Part shown: in pieces, positions 8,991-17,315 of the stretch
Numbering within the stretch: the stretch's first letter is position 1
Layout of the letters: each line of letters begins with the position of its first letter
Assembly: GCA_963851095.1 (NCBI GenBank)
Contig: CAWKOX010000013.1
Location: forward strand, 111,197-175,196
Direction of reading: 5' to 3'
DNA from: Oleispira sp963851095
Lineage (GTDB): Bacteria > Pseudomonadota > Gammaproteobacteria > Pseudomonadales > Oceanobacteraceae
Length of the DNA stretch: 64,000 nt
Notes under the pieces: generated by a model
Told to the model about the DNA's origin: nothing
Database searches by the model: none
What the model saw: only the letters and a program-made list of their open reading frames with translations
Made by a program: the position numbers and the translations under genes

Positions 8991-9195
8991 GATGACTCCT
9001 CAGTAATGGCTGATTATAGAAAGCTGGTGGGCAATTGAAAGCGGTATTGATGGTAAATCCTCTATTTATTAACTGAACACTTATTTATTTACAGGTATTT
9101 GTTATTTAGACATGAGTCTTCAGCGCATTTTGTTATTTCTCTACTAAACTTGAATCAGAGTTATTAAAGATTTAAATCGATATAGGAGTTGGTGG

Positions 9196-9489
9196 GTGAA
9201 ATTTCGCTGGCCATTTAACAATATAAAAACCAAGCATTGGGTAGGCATTAACCTGTCGGCTTTAGCCCCCAGCGCCGTCATCTATTCTGATGAAGGGGTT
9301 GTTGATGCGGTTGCTTATGATCAAGAGCAAGGAATTGAGGCTCTAGCGTCGTGGATTAAGAAATACGTCAGCCATGAAATGCCTACGGTACTTGTTTTGG
9401 ATGACGATGATTATGAGCTGTTATTGGCAGAAGCCCCTGATGTACCAGATGAAGAATTAACGGCTGCGATTGAATTTCAGAATTGGTGA
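9196..9489 (+). CDS. mshI: MSHA biogenesis protein MshI, N-terminal part (frameshifted)
   Basis: This 97-residue reading frame starts at GTG, seven bases after TAGGAG. It matches the start of a PilM-like actin-fold MshI protein (KTKHWVGINLSALAPSAVIYS) but stops abruptly at FQNW. The downstream frame (9470-10342) continues the same protein. A single extra T in the TTT run near 9475-9477 would explain the break, because removing one T gives EFRIGDLL across the junction. It may be a real disruption, a slipped homopolymer or a sequencing error. MshI sits at the inner membrane and links pilus assembly proteins to the cytoplasmic side. It is the first gene of the MSHA operon; mshH is not present upstream. 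Confidence 0.75.
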   Translation: MKFRWPFNNIKTKHWVGINLSALAPSAVIYSDEGVVDAVAYDQEQGIEALASWIKKYVSHEMPTVLVLDDDDYELLLAEAPDVPDEELTAAIEFQNW

Positions 9490-10342
9490 CTTATTAGCTC
9501 AGCCTATTACCGAAACGGCCATTCAAGCGATTCGTTTACCTGCAGATGCTTATCGTGGCCGAATGTCGATGGCACATGTAATTGCGAGCAAAAACGAAAC
9601 CATAAGCGCTAGAGTGCAGTGGGCGAAGGACTTACACCTATCGATTGAGATGATTACGGTTCCAGAGATAAGTTTATTGAATGTGTTGGCTGCCAGCTCG
9701 GTAGGTCAAGGCATTGCGTTATTAAAATTAGGGCCTAAACACGGCACTATACGCTTATATCAGGCAGGCGCTTTATACCTAACAAGAACCATTGAGGTGG
9801 GTATTGAGGCTTTAGATATACAGCATATTGAAGAGACCCCAGAAAAAACTGTAAATACTGGGCTTAATGAACATAGCGATGATGCAAAGCGCAATGAAAT
9901 TAACTTGGAAGAAATGATTGTCGAAGATGAGATGGACTCTGATTTTATATTAACCGATGACGTTGAAATATCTGAGTTACAGCTCGAAGAAGGCACCGAA
10001 CAGGATTTAGTCATAAATGAGCAGGAGTATGTTGGGTTTGCTCCAAAGGCCAAGGTAAATGAACAGCAAGTTCAAAGTTTAGTTTTGGAAGTTCAGCGGT
10101 CATTAGATTACTACGAGAGTCAGCTGGGAATGGGGCAAATCACTCAGTTATGGTTAATGAGTGGGAATGTAGATTTAACGCATTTAGTCGATGCGATGCA
10201 GCCAGCATTAACCGCTAATGTTGAGCAACCTAATATATTAGAAAAATTGAAGCATGCAGATATAAACATTGCAGATAGTATTGAAGAAATGAACAGCACT
10301 GTTACGGCCTTAGGAGGAGCGTTAGCCTATGTTGCCAATTAA
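9470..10342 (+). CDS. mshI: MSHA biogenesis protein MshI, C-terminal part (frameshifted)
   Basis: This 290-residue frame continues MshI with LLAQPITETAIQAIRLPADAY and AKDLHLSIEMITVPEISLLN. An acidic insert at about residues 118-190 is not usual for PilM, and the C-terminus returns to the actin-like fold (LVLEVQRSLDYYES, LWLMSGNVDLTHLV, ALGGALAYV). The ATG at 9470 has no clear Shine-Dalgarno sequence and begins inside the conserved domain, so it is probably not a natural start. Joined to the upstream part, the protein would be about 380 aa. It overlaps the next gene by 14 bases. Confidence 0.75.
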   Translation: MNFRIGDLLAQPITETAIQAIRLPADAYRGRMSMAHVIASKNETISARVQWAKDLHLSIEMITVPEISLLNVLAASSVGQGIALLKLGPKHGTIRLYQAGALYLTRTIEVGIEALDIQHIEETPEKTVNTGLNEHSDDAKRNEINLEEMIVEDEMDSDFILTDDVEISELQLEEGTEQDLVINEQEYVGFAPKAKVNEQQVQSLVLEVQRSLDYYESQLGMGQITQLWLMSGNVDLTHLVDAMQPALTANVEQPNILEKLKHADINIADSIEEMNSTVTALGGALAYVAN

Positions 10343-10979
10343 ACACAGTATTAACCTTTATCTCCCTCGGTTTCAGCCACCGAAACTCTCACCTGAAATT
10401 TTACTATTTGGGAAGGTTGGTTTAATTACTCTGGTTAGCCTCATGGGGATTTCGACAGCGATGTTTATATTTCAAACGTATTCATCAAATCATGTCGCGC
10501 AACTACACCAAGAACAAGAATTATTAAATAATCAAATTAATAAGCTTTCAGAGCAATTTCCTAAAATTAGCATTGATGGCAATCTTCAAGAAAAGATTAA
10601 TAAAGAAAAGGAGTTAATCCAGAGAAAAAAAAGAGCCATTACGTTTTTACGGCAAGATTCTATTAGTGGAAAAAGCAGTTTTACGGCGTTAGTCGAACAG
10701 CTGTCTCAGCAAAGAGTGAATGGCATTTGGTTGTCGAAAATTGAAATCATTAATCAAGGGCGGGATGTACAGCTAACCGGCTTTGCTAAGACTCCGGATA
10801 AGGTATCGCATTATATTATGGGGCTTGGTTCTAAAGATGCTTACAAGGGTAAATCTTTCAAACAGATAAACATTACAAAGAACGATACGCCATGGAGCGA
10901 GTTCTTTTTATCAACCCAAAAACAGCGTCGTGATGAAAGCGCTCCAGAACAAGCTTTGTCCTTAGGAAGAAACTTATGA
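10329..10979 (+). CDS. PilN-like MSHA pilus assembly protein
   Basis: The 216-aa protein has a short cytoplasmic N-terminus (INLYLPRFQPPK), one membrane helix (about residues 29-50) and a periplasmic coiled coil followed by a ferredoxin-like region (GIWLSKIEIINQGRDVQLTG). This matches the PilN architecture. INLYLPRF resembles the INLLP segment by which PilN binds the PilM groove, so pairing with MshI is inferred. The gene overlaps mshI upstream and mshJ downstream (ATGA). In some annotations it is called MshI2. Confidence 0.82.
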   Translation: MLPIKHSINLYLPRFQPPKLSPEILLFGKVGLITLVSLMGISTAMFIFQTYSSNHVAQLHQEQELLNNQINKLSEQFPKISIDGNLQEKINKEKELIQRKKRAITFLRQDSISGKSSFTALVEQLSQQRVNGIWLSKIEIINQGRDVQLTGFAKTPDKVSHYIMGLGSKDAYKGKSFKQINITKNDTPWSEFFLSTQKQRRDESAPEQALSLGRNL

Positions 10980-11686
10980 CTTGGTGGCAAAAAAAGCCTT
11001 TTATAGAGGCGATCACCGCTTATGAAAAGATCTCGGCGAGAGAGCAAAAAATAGTTTTATCGACATTTGTGGTGGTATTGAGTCTGCTTGGTTACATGTT
11101 GATGATAGAGCCTTTAGTTTTAAACAGTATTCAGTTGATAGAAGAAGAAAGTCAGCTAGTTAGAACTAATACTCTATTAACTGAGCAAATAGAGAAAACA
11201 AAGAATAGAGAGACAGATAATCCAAACCTTGCATTAGAGGTGCAGTTAAAAAAATTACTGGAGGAAAGCCAGGCTTCGCAGAATAAGATTGATTTATTAA
11301 CACAGTCTTTAGTCGCCCCTAGGCAGATGGTGGGGCTGTTAGAGAAAGTATTAACTCAAGATAAACAGTTAAAGCTTATATCGTTGAGTAACTTACCTGA
11401 AGAGGCGATGAGTATTGAAGGGAGAAATCTGACAAATGCATCAGGTGCTTCGGATGCTTTAGATAATGATACGGACAATAACGAGGCTTTGATTTATCGC
11501 CATACCTTTGAGATAGAACTAGAAGCGACGTATGACAGTGCTGTTTCATATTTAAAGCGACTTGATAGTTTGCCCTGGCAACTGTTTTGGCAAGATCTAA
11601 GGTATGAAAGCACGGTATATCCGAAAGGCAGATTAAGTCTTCGAGTATATACATTAAGCATGAGTCAGGAGGTGCTAGGTGTATAA
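10976..11686 (+). CDS. mshJ: MSHA biogenesis protein MshJ (PilO-like)
   Basis: The 236-aa protein has a short N-terminal cytoplasmic tail (KISAREQKIVLS), one membrane segment (about 25-45), a coiled coil (about 55-105) and a PilO-like periplasmic domain ending with TYDSAVSYLKRLDSLPW and LRVYTLSMSQEVLG. It forms the inner-membrane alignment complex with the PilN-like protein. It overlaps its neighbours by 4 and 8 bases. The product name comes from position and architecture. Confidence 0.88.
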   Translation: MTWWQKKPFIEAITAYEKISAREQKIVLSTFVVVLSLLGYMLMIEPLVLNSIQLIEEESQLVRTNTLLTEQIEKTKNRETDNPNLALEVQLKKLLEESQASQNKIDLLTQSLVAPRQMVGLLEKVLTQDKQLKLISLSNLPEEAMSIEGRNLTNASGASDALDNDTDNNEALIYRHTFEIELEATYDSAVSYLKRLDSLPWQLFWQDLRYESTVYPKGRLSLRVYTLSMSQEVLGV

Positions 11687-12005
11687 ATTAATAGTGCTGC
11701 TGTTTCTTTTTTTGTCTACATCGTTTACGCAGGTTTTTGCTCAAGATCCAATGAAACCACCCGGTTGGATGAGTCGAAGTGTTGAGCGAACGTCGACAAT
11801 GCCAAGGTTAGATTTACAGCAAATTTTAAAGTCCGAGAATCGTAAGCTTGCAATCATCAACGATACATTAGTCGTAGAAGACCAAATAATTGCTGGTGCT
11901 AAAGTTATCGAAATCACTGATTCAACGGTCAAGATTAAGTACAAGGGGCGTAGCATTGTTTTGACTATGACCACTTCGACGAAGGAATATAATCGTGAAA
12001 AATAG
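11679..12005 (+). CDS. mshK: MSHA biogenesis protein MshK
   Basis: The 108-aa protein has a signal peptide (hydrophobic about 4-18, cleavage near FAQ) and a small periplasmic domain: DPMKPPG, LQQILKSENRKLAIIND and a C-terminal GRSIVLTM. This is the PilP/GspC-HR-like fold expected of MshK, which connects the inner-membrane complex to the MshL secretin. The gene overlaps mshJ by 8 bases and mshL by 11 bases. Confidence 0.87.
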   Translation: MYKLIVLLFLFLSTSFTQVFAQDPMKPPGWMSRSVERTSTMPRLDLQQILKSENRKLAIINDTLVVEDQIIAGAKVIEITDSTVKIKYKGRSIVLTMTTSTKEYNREK

Positions 12006-13605
12006 AGCATTAACTATTTTGGTTTTGTCGTTTGTAATGGCTTCGTGCGCTACAAACAATCAAACTAAAGAAGCCCCAGAAACCGATGAACCCTTATTGG
12101 TTTGGCATGAGAAAGATGTGGCAGAACGTTCTGAAAATGACGAGCAGGCATTTATAGAACAGCTGCTTCCGCCGGAGCCTGAACTGATCGTGGAGGAAGG
12201 TCGATTCGATATTTCTGCCAAGAATACAGAAATTAAATCGTTCTTGATGAGCCTTGTTCATGGTACTGATTTTAATATGATTCTTCATGAAGGACTTGAA
12301 GGTTCTGTAACGTTTAATCTAAAAAACGTCACAATTCTAGAAGCTCTAGAAGCCGTAAGAGATGTTTATGGCTATGACTATGCCATTTCTAGCTATGGTA
12401 TACAGGTATATCCGCGCACAGTACAAACGCGCATTTTTCCTATCAATTACTTAAATGTTAGCCGTTCAGGTTCATCAGGTATGTGGGTCAGCAGTGGCCA
12501 GGTTACCTCAAGTGAAACCAGTGATAATTCAGAGGGTTCCAATTCTACCTCTTCTTCCACGTCTGCTATTAATTCAACGCAAGTAAATACCAGTTCTAAT
12601 ACTGATTTTTGGGGGCAGTTGAGGATTACTTTGAATATGATGATTCAAGGTAAAACTGATGCCACAATTGTTGTTGATCCGCAATCAGGAATGGTGATTG
12701 TTAAAGGAATGCCAAGCACTATTAGAGATATTGAAACCTTTTTAGAAAGAGCCGAGCTGAGTGTCGGTAAGCAGGTTTTAATAGAAGCAAAAATACTTGA
12801 AGTTTCATTAAATGATGGGTTTCAGTCAGGAATTCAATGGAATACTTTTGGCGCAGGACGAAAGGGGACTATCGATACGACGACAAGGGATACTGTGGGT
12901 TCAATGGCATCAGAGTTATTAACAAACGCTGATAATATTGGTGGGGTTTTTAATATTAATATGAATTATGACGATTTTTCTGGTGTGATTCAGCTATTAG
13001 AAACACAGGGTACTGTCAAAGTATTATCAAGCCCCAGAATCGCAACGGTTAATAACCAGAAGGCCGTGATCAAAGTCGGCAACGATGAATATTTTGTAAC
13101 AGAAATTAAATCGCCAACGACGAGTACGGGAAGCAGTACGACGAGCTTTCCTGAAGTCATATTCACCCCGTTCTTCTCTGGTATTGCATTGGATGTAACA
13201 CCCCAGATAAGCGAAGGTGAGGATGTTATTTTGCACGTACACCCAACGATTACCGAAGTGAGTGAACGTCTAAAAAGTGTAGAACTCAGCACAGGAAATC
13301 TAACCGTGCCTTTAGCGTTTAGTACGGTTCGAGAAACAGACTCTATCATTCGTGCTAAAAGTGGTCAGGTTGTTGTTATTGGTGGCCTGATGCAGAATCA
13401 AAAAAGAACAACTTCATCGGGTATTCCCTATCTGAGAGACCTTCCGGTTATAGGTACTCTTTTTGGTCAAAATAGAGAAACAATAGTTCAAAGTGAGTTA
13501 GTGATTTTGATCCAGCCTAGAGTCGTTGATAGCCGCTTCCACTACGAAGAAATGGAGCGTATTAATGACCGCTTTTCTGGGCTAAATTCAGGGCGAAAAT
13601 TATGA
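11995..13605 (+). CDS. mshL: MSHA pilus secretin MshL
   Basis: The 536-aa outer-membrane secretin has a probable lipoprotein signal (VMASC, lipid Cys18). A secretin/TonB short N-terminal domain follows (about 60-140: FDISAKNTEIKSFL, ILEALEAVRDVYGYDY), then a Ser/Thr/Asn-rich linker (about 155-205). N1-like (TIVVDPQSGMVIVKG) and secretin domains complete it, ending with VLSSPRIATVNNQKAVIKVG and VVVIGGLMQNQ. It forms the ring through which the pilus exits. It is tightly packed with mshK and mshM. Confidence 0.95.
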   Translation: MKNRALTILVLSFVMASCATNNQTKEAPETDEPLLVWHEKDVAERSENDEQAFIEQLLPPEPELIVEEGRFDISAKNTEIKSFLMSLVHGTDFNMILHEGLEGSVTFNLKNVTILEALEAVRDVYGYDYAISSYGIQVYPRTVQTRIFPINYLNVSRSGSSGMWVSSGQVTSSETSDNSEGSNSTSSSTSAINSTQVNTSSNTDFWGQLRITLNMMIQGKTDATIVVDPQSGMVIVKGMPSTIRDIETFLERAELSVGKQVLIEAKILEVSLNDGFQSGIQWNTFGAGRKGTIDTTTRDTVGSMASELLTNADNIGGVFNINMNYDDFSGVIQLLETQGTVKVLSSPRIATVNNQKAVIKVGNDEYFVTEIKSPTTSTGSSTTSFPEVIFTPFFSGIALDVTPQISEGEDVILHVHPTITEVSERLKSVELSTGNLTVPLAFSTVRETDSIIRAKSGQVVVIGGLMQNQKRTTSSGIPYLRDLPVIGTLFGQNRETIVQSELVILIQPRVVDSRFHYEEMERINDRFSGLNSGRKL

Positions 13606-14528
13606 CAATGGCGCCTCTTAATATAATTTCTAGCTTTCAAAATTACTATGGTTTTAACCAGCCGCCTTTTTCATTGGCGCCTAATACCGATTTCTATGTG
13701 GAAATCAAACCACAGTTAGAATGCTTCAATGTATTAAGTTATGCACTTCAGGCTGGTGAAGGTTTTATTAAAATTACCGGCGAAGTGGGTACGGGTAAAA
13801 CACTGCTATGTCGACGTTTATTAAATAGCTTGCAAGAAGAAGATATTGTTTCGGTTTATATTCCAAACCCAGCATTATCACCTGAAGCGCTATGGCGTGC
13901 TATTGGGCATGAGCTGAGTCTTGAAATGCAAAATGTCGATATTCATCAAGTACAAGATAAGATTCAAAAGCGATTATTAACGCTAGCACAGCAAGGGCGT
14001 CCTGTTGTTCTAGTGGTTGATGAGGCGCAGTGTCTCCCTGAAGATAGCTTGGAAGCTTTGCGTTTAATTTCAAACCTAGAGGCGGAAAGCCGTAGCTTAA
14101 TTCAGATCGTATTGTTTGGGCAGCCGGAGCTTAATACGCTGTTAGCTCAGCATCGGTTTCGTCAATTAAAACAGCGTATTACTTACAGTGCTGAATTGAA
14201 TCCTATGGATGATGCTAGCCTGCAGCATTATATACAGCAGCGAATGGTGATGGCGGGTTATCGGGGTATGCCATTGTTCGAGAAAAAAGCCTTGAAGCTG
14301 ATGGTGAAGGCAACGGAAGGGATTCCCCGGTTGATTAATATCATTGCACAAAAGGCATTGCTTTGCGCCTTTGGTGGCGGCGAGGCTCATGTTTCAGAAG
14401 CGCATGTTCGCGCGGCGGTGAATGATACCGAGGGAGCCAAGGCGATAAGTAATAAAACCCTATATTGGCGAGAATTGATGCTCATCACTCTTTTAGTTTC
14501 CTGGGTGGCGATTTATGAGTTTAGTTAA
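13602..14528 (+). CDS. mshM: MSHA biogenesis AAA ATPase MshM (ExeA family)
   Basis: The 308-aa protein begins with the ExeA-family signature YYGFNQPPFSLAPNTDFY. It has Walker A GEVGTGKTLLCRRLL, Walker B VVLVVDEAQCLP and a sensor region (QIVLFGQPEL). The C-terminal residues about 285-305 are hydrophobic, a probable membrane anchor. Family members load or localise the secretin, often by binding peptidoglycan. It overlaps mshL by 4 and mshN by 14 bases. Confidence 0.93.
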   Translation: MTMAPLNIISSFQNYYGFNQPPFSLAPNTDFYVEIKPQLECFNVLSYALQAGEGFIKITGEVGTGKTLLCRRLLNSLQEEDIVSVYIPNPALSPEALWRAIGHELSLEMQNVDIHQVQDKIQKRLLTLAQQGRPVVLVVDEAQCLPEDSLEALRLISNLEAESRSLIQIVLFGQPELNTLLAQHRFRQLKQRITYSAELNPMDDASLQHYIQQRMVMAGYRGMPLFEKKALKLMVKATEGIPRLINIIAQKALLCAFGGGEAHVSEAHVRAAVNDTEGAKAISNKTLYWRELMLITLLVSWVAIYEFS

Positions 14529-15603
14529 TGATGTTTTACGCCAATTAGAAACTAATAACTCGCAGCCTTACAAAGGAATGCCGCTGCAACCGTTAATGGC
14601 AACAGAGACGGTAGAAAGAAATAAGTGGATACATTTTTCTTTTCTCGCGCTGATTGTATTTTTGTTAATTATTATTTCTGTGCAAGTATTTTATAAAAAT
14701 TCAGCATTACTTGAAGTGAGCGGCTATGATGTTGTTGCTCCCGCGGAAACAAAAAGTAATGCTTCTGAGCTAACAAAAACTATTGCCCCCGAACTTACAA
14801 GAATCGTTGTCCCTGAAATAACTCACACTATGGCACCGGTATTAAAAGCATCTTCTATGAAAAGCGAGCTGCCTGAAACCTTGCCCAATGCTGCCCCCAT
14901 GGTTTCACCAGAACAGTGGGTAGAAAATACAGAACCCTTAGTATCTGATTTTTTACAGCATGAGACTGCTGCACATAAACTTTTAAAGCAAGAATCTGTA
15001 AATAAAGAATCTGTAAATAAAGAATCTGTAAATAAAGAACCTGTGCAGCATGAAGTGTTAAATCAAATATCAACAATCTCTGTCGATAATTCATTGTCGG
15101 AAGAAGCCAATATCACCACGGTTAAAAATACCGGTTTTAAACATTATCAGCTGGCATTAAGAGCTTATAAACAAAAATACAGCGAAGTTGCTTTAACGTG
15201 GATAAATCTAGCGCTGAGTGAAGAGCCTAAAGAAGAGTATCTCAGGTTAAAAGTAAGAATTCTTATGCAGCAAGGACTCGGTAATGAAATTTATACACTC
15301 GCGACCGAGCAGGCTAATAATACAAGTTTAAGTTGGTTCGAACTGATCGCACCTAGCTTACAAATGTACTCTTTTTATGAGCTCTCTAATAGATATTATG
15401 CTGAGTTAATTAAGCAACAACCTAATGAAACTAAGTGGCAACTCGCCATGGCGCTAAATTATTCTAAGCTCGGAAAAAAGGATAAAACAATCGCAATGTA
15501 TCAAAACTTGCTTACATCAACGTTATTAACCTATCGACAAAAAAAATGGATCACTTCGCGTTTAGAAAAAATGAATCCGAGTGAGGTTGCTATATATGAA
15601 TAA
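14515..15603 (+). CDS. mshN: MSHA biogenesis TPR protein MshN
   Basis: The 362-aa protein begins with SLVNDVLRQLE, a conserved MshN/GspB-type cytoplasmic motif. One membrane helix follows (about 40-60), then a long low-complexity periplasmic linker (about 70-200) and a C-terminal TPR region (about 205-350: YQLALRAYKQKYSEVALTWI, KLGKKDKTIAMYQNLL). It is thought to work with MshM. The linker contains three exact tandem copies of a 15-base unit coding for ESVNK. It overlaps mshE, whose ATG lies inside the last codons of mshN. Confidence 0.9.
   Translation: MSLVNDVLRQLETNNSQPYKGMPLQPLMATETVERNKWIHFSFLALIVFLLIIISVQVFYKNSALLEVSGYDVVAPAETKSNASELTKTIAPELTRIVVPEITHTMAPVLKASSMKSELPETLPNAAPMVSPEQWVENTEPLVSDFLQHETAAHKLLKQESVNKESVNKESVNKEPVQHEVLNQISTISVDNSLSEEANITTVKNTGFKHYQLALRAYKQKYSEVALTWINLALSEEPKEEYLRLKVRILMQQGLGNEIYTLATEQANNTSLSWFELIAPSLQMYSFYELSNRYYAELIKQQPNETKWQLAMALNYSKLGKKDKTIAMYQNLLTSTLLTYRQKKWITSRLEKMNPSEVAIYE
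14992..15036 (+). repeat. In-frame 15-bp tandem repeat in mshN (3 copies)
   Basis: The unit GAATCTGTAAATAAA occurs three times without a mismatch (14992-15006, 15007-15021, 15022-15036). It is followed by a degenerate fourth start (GAACCTGTG). Each unit adds five residues (ESVNK) and keeps the frame. Confidence 0.95.
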
Positions 15604-17314
15604 TAAGGCCGATGCTCAAAAGAAAGTTCGCATAGGCGACCTATTAGTAGAGAAGGGTTTTATAACCGATGCACAATTAATGGATGCATTGGCGGAGCAG
15701 AAACGTACCGGTAAAAAAATCGGTAAGGTATTAACGGACCTTGAGTTTGTATCAGAAGAAGCCTTATTGACCTGTTTGTCTGACTATTTTCATTATCCTT
15801 ATGTCGATCTTAATCGCTATCGTGTTGTCGCAGATGTCGTAAGAATACTGCCAGAAACTTATGCTAGGCGTTATCGCTGTATCGTTTTAGCCGAGCAGCC
15901 AGATGGTGTGCTTGTGGGCATGTCAGACCCTACTGATTTGATGGTCATTGATGATTTGCAGCGACAGTTAAAGCGCCCAGTATTGCCTGCTTTTATATCA
16001 GAAGAAAATCTATTACCGACACTAGATAGTATTTATCGTCGTCAGGATGAAATTGCGTCAATTGCCGGGGAATTAGAAGGTGAATTATCGGAAAGTGATT
16101 TTGATATCACTGAACTAGCTTCTAGCAGCGACAGTAGTGAAGCTCCTGTTGTTCGGTTATTACAAAGTATTTTTGAAGATGCCGTACAGGTAAAGGCGTC
16201 TGATATTCATATTGAACCGGAAGAATCACAGCTTAGAATTCGGATGAGAATTGATGGCGATCTGCAAGAACAAGTAATGAAAGAGCGCAGAATTGCATCC
16301 GCTCTGGTATCGCGTTTAAAAATCATGTCGGGTCTGGATATTTCAGAAAAACGAATTCCGCAAGATGGTCGCTTTAATATTCGTGTAAAAAATAAAAGTA
16401 TTGATGTACGTTTATCGACGATGCCGGTTCAGTTTGGCGAGTCGGTCGTTATGCGCTTATTAGATCAAAGTGGCGGCATACTCGACTTGGAATCTCTGGG
16501 CATGCCTACAGATATTCAAGAGCGGTTCAAGTATTTAATAGAACGCCCTCATGGAATGGTACTGGTAACAGGGCCAACAGGGAGTGGTAAAACAACAACG
16601 CTCTATGGCGCACTTACTTTATTGAATACAACCGAAAGAAAAATTATTACCGCCGAAGATCCTATCGAATACCGTTTACCTCGGATTAATCAGGTTCAAG
16701 TCAACCCGAAAGTAGGGCTGGAGTTTTCTACCGTATTGCGTGCGGCCTTACGACAAGATCCCGATGTTATTTTAGTGGGTGAAATGCGTGACCATGAAAC
16801 TGCAGAGATAGGTTTGAGAGCCGCAATGACGGGTCACATGGTGCTATCAACACTTCATACCAATGATTCGGTTTCGACAGCCATGCGCTTATTGGATATG
16901 GGGATTGATAATTATCTAGTCGCTTCTTCACTACGAGCCGTTATGGCGCAGCGACTGGTTAAGCGTTTATGCGATCATTGCCAAGAAAGTTATGACGCAG
17001 ATGACCAAGAACGCGCTTGGTTAATGTCTATGGATGAAGACTCTTTGTTAGCCAGCTATAAGAAAGGGCGGGGTTGTCATCAGTGTAATAATACCGGCTA
17101 TAGCGGTCGAATTGGTATTTATGAATTATTAGAAATGGATGAGGCTATGATTGCCGCATTACGTCGTAACTCGGCCGATGATTTTGCCGCGGCTGCAAAA
17201 GCACATCCAAGATTCAGACCCTTGGCATTGTGTGCTCTAGATTATGCTCGTGCAGGTATTACTTCCTTAGATGAAGTATTCCGTGTTAGTGCTAGCTTAG
17301 GCGACGGAGGCTGA
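15596..17314 (+). CDS. mshE: MSHA pilus extension ATPase MshE
   Basis: From the ATG at 15596 (GAGG ten bases upstream) the product is 572 aa. An earlier GTG at 15581 is possible but would place this Shine-Dalgarno sequence inside the gene. The N-terminal MshEN domain has the c-di-GMP motif from Arg12 to Gln35 (RxG, G at 21, L-x3-L-x2-Q). A second copy from about Lys43 is degenerate at its end. The GspE/PilB core has Walker A GPTGSGKTTTLYG, an Asp box and Walker B (DPDVILVGEMRDHETAE), and a Cys4 zinc module (CDHC and CHQC). It powers pilin polymerisation from the cytoplasm and overlaps the mshN stop. Confidence 0.95.
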   Translation: MNNKADAQKKVRIGDLLVEKGFITDAQLMDALAEQKRTGKKIGKVLTDLEFVSEEALLTCLSDYFHYPYVDLNRYRVVADVVRILPETYARRYRCIVLAEQPDGVLVGMSDPTDLMVIDDLQRQLKRPVLPAFISEENLLPTLDSIYRRQDEIASIAGELEGELSESDFDITELASSSDSSEAPVVRLLQSIFEDAVQVKASDIHIEPEESQLRIRMRIDGDLQEQVMKERRIASALVSRLKIMSGLDISEKRIPQDGRFNIRVKNKSIDVRLSTMPVQFGESVVMRLLDQSGGILDLESLGMPTDIQERFKYLIERPHGMVLVTGPTGSGKTTTLYGALTLLNTTERKIITAEDPIEYRLPRINQVQVNPKVGLEFSTVLRAALRQDPDVILVGEMRDHETAEIGLRAAMTGHMVLSTLHTNDSVSTAMRLLDMGIDNYLVASSLRAVMAQRLVKRLCDHCQESYDADDQERAWLMSMDEDSLLASYKKGRGCHQCNNTGYSGRIGIYELLEMDEAMIAALRRNSADDFAAAAKAHPRFRPLALCALDYARAGITSLDEVFRVSASLGDGG

Positions 17315-17315
17315 T

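Noticed and set aside
9130..9195. c-di-GMP riboswitch or distinct regulator before mshI
   Set aside because: No GEMM-like core or paired stems are visible; only a ribosome binding site and A/T-rich DNA.
9465..9495. Programmed frameshift in mshI
   Set aside because: The site (TTTCAGAATTGG) lacks a known +1 slippery pattern or stimulatory element, so a mutation or sequencing artefact is more likely.
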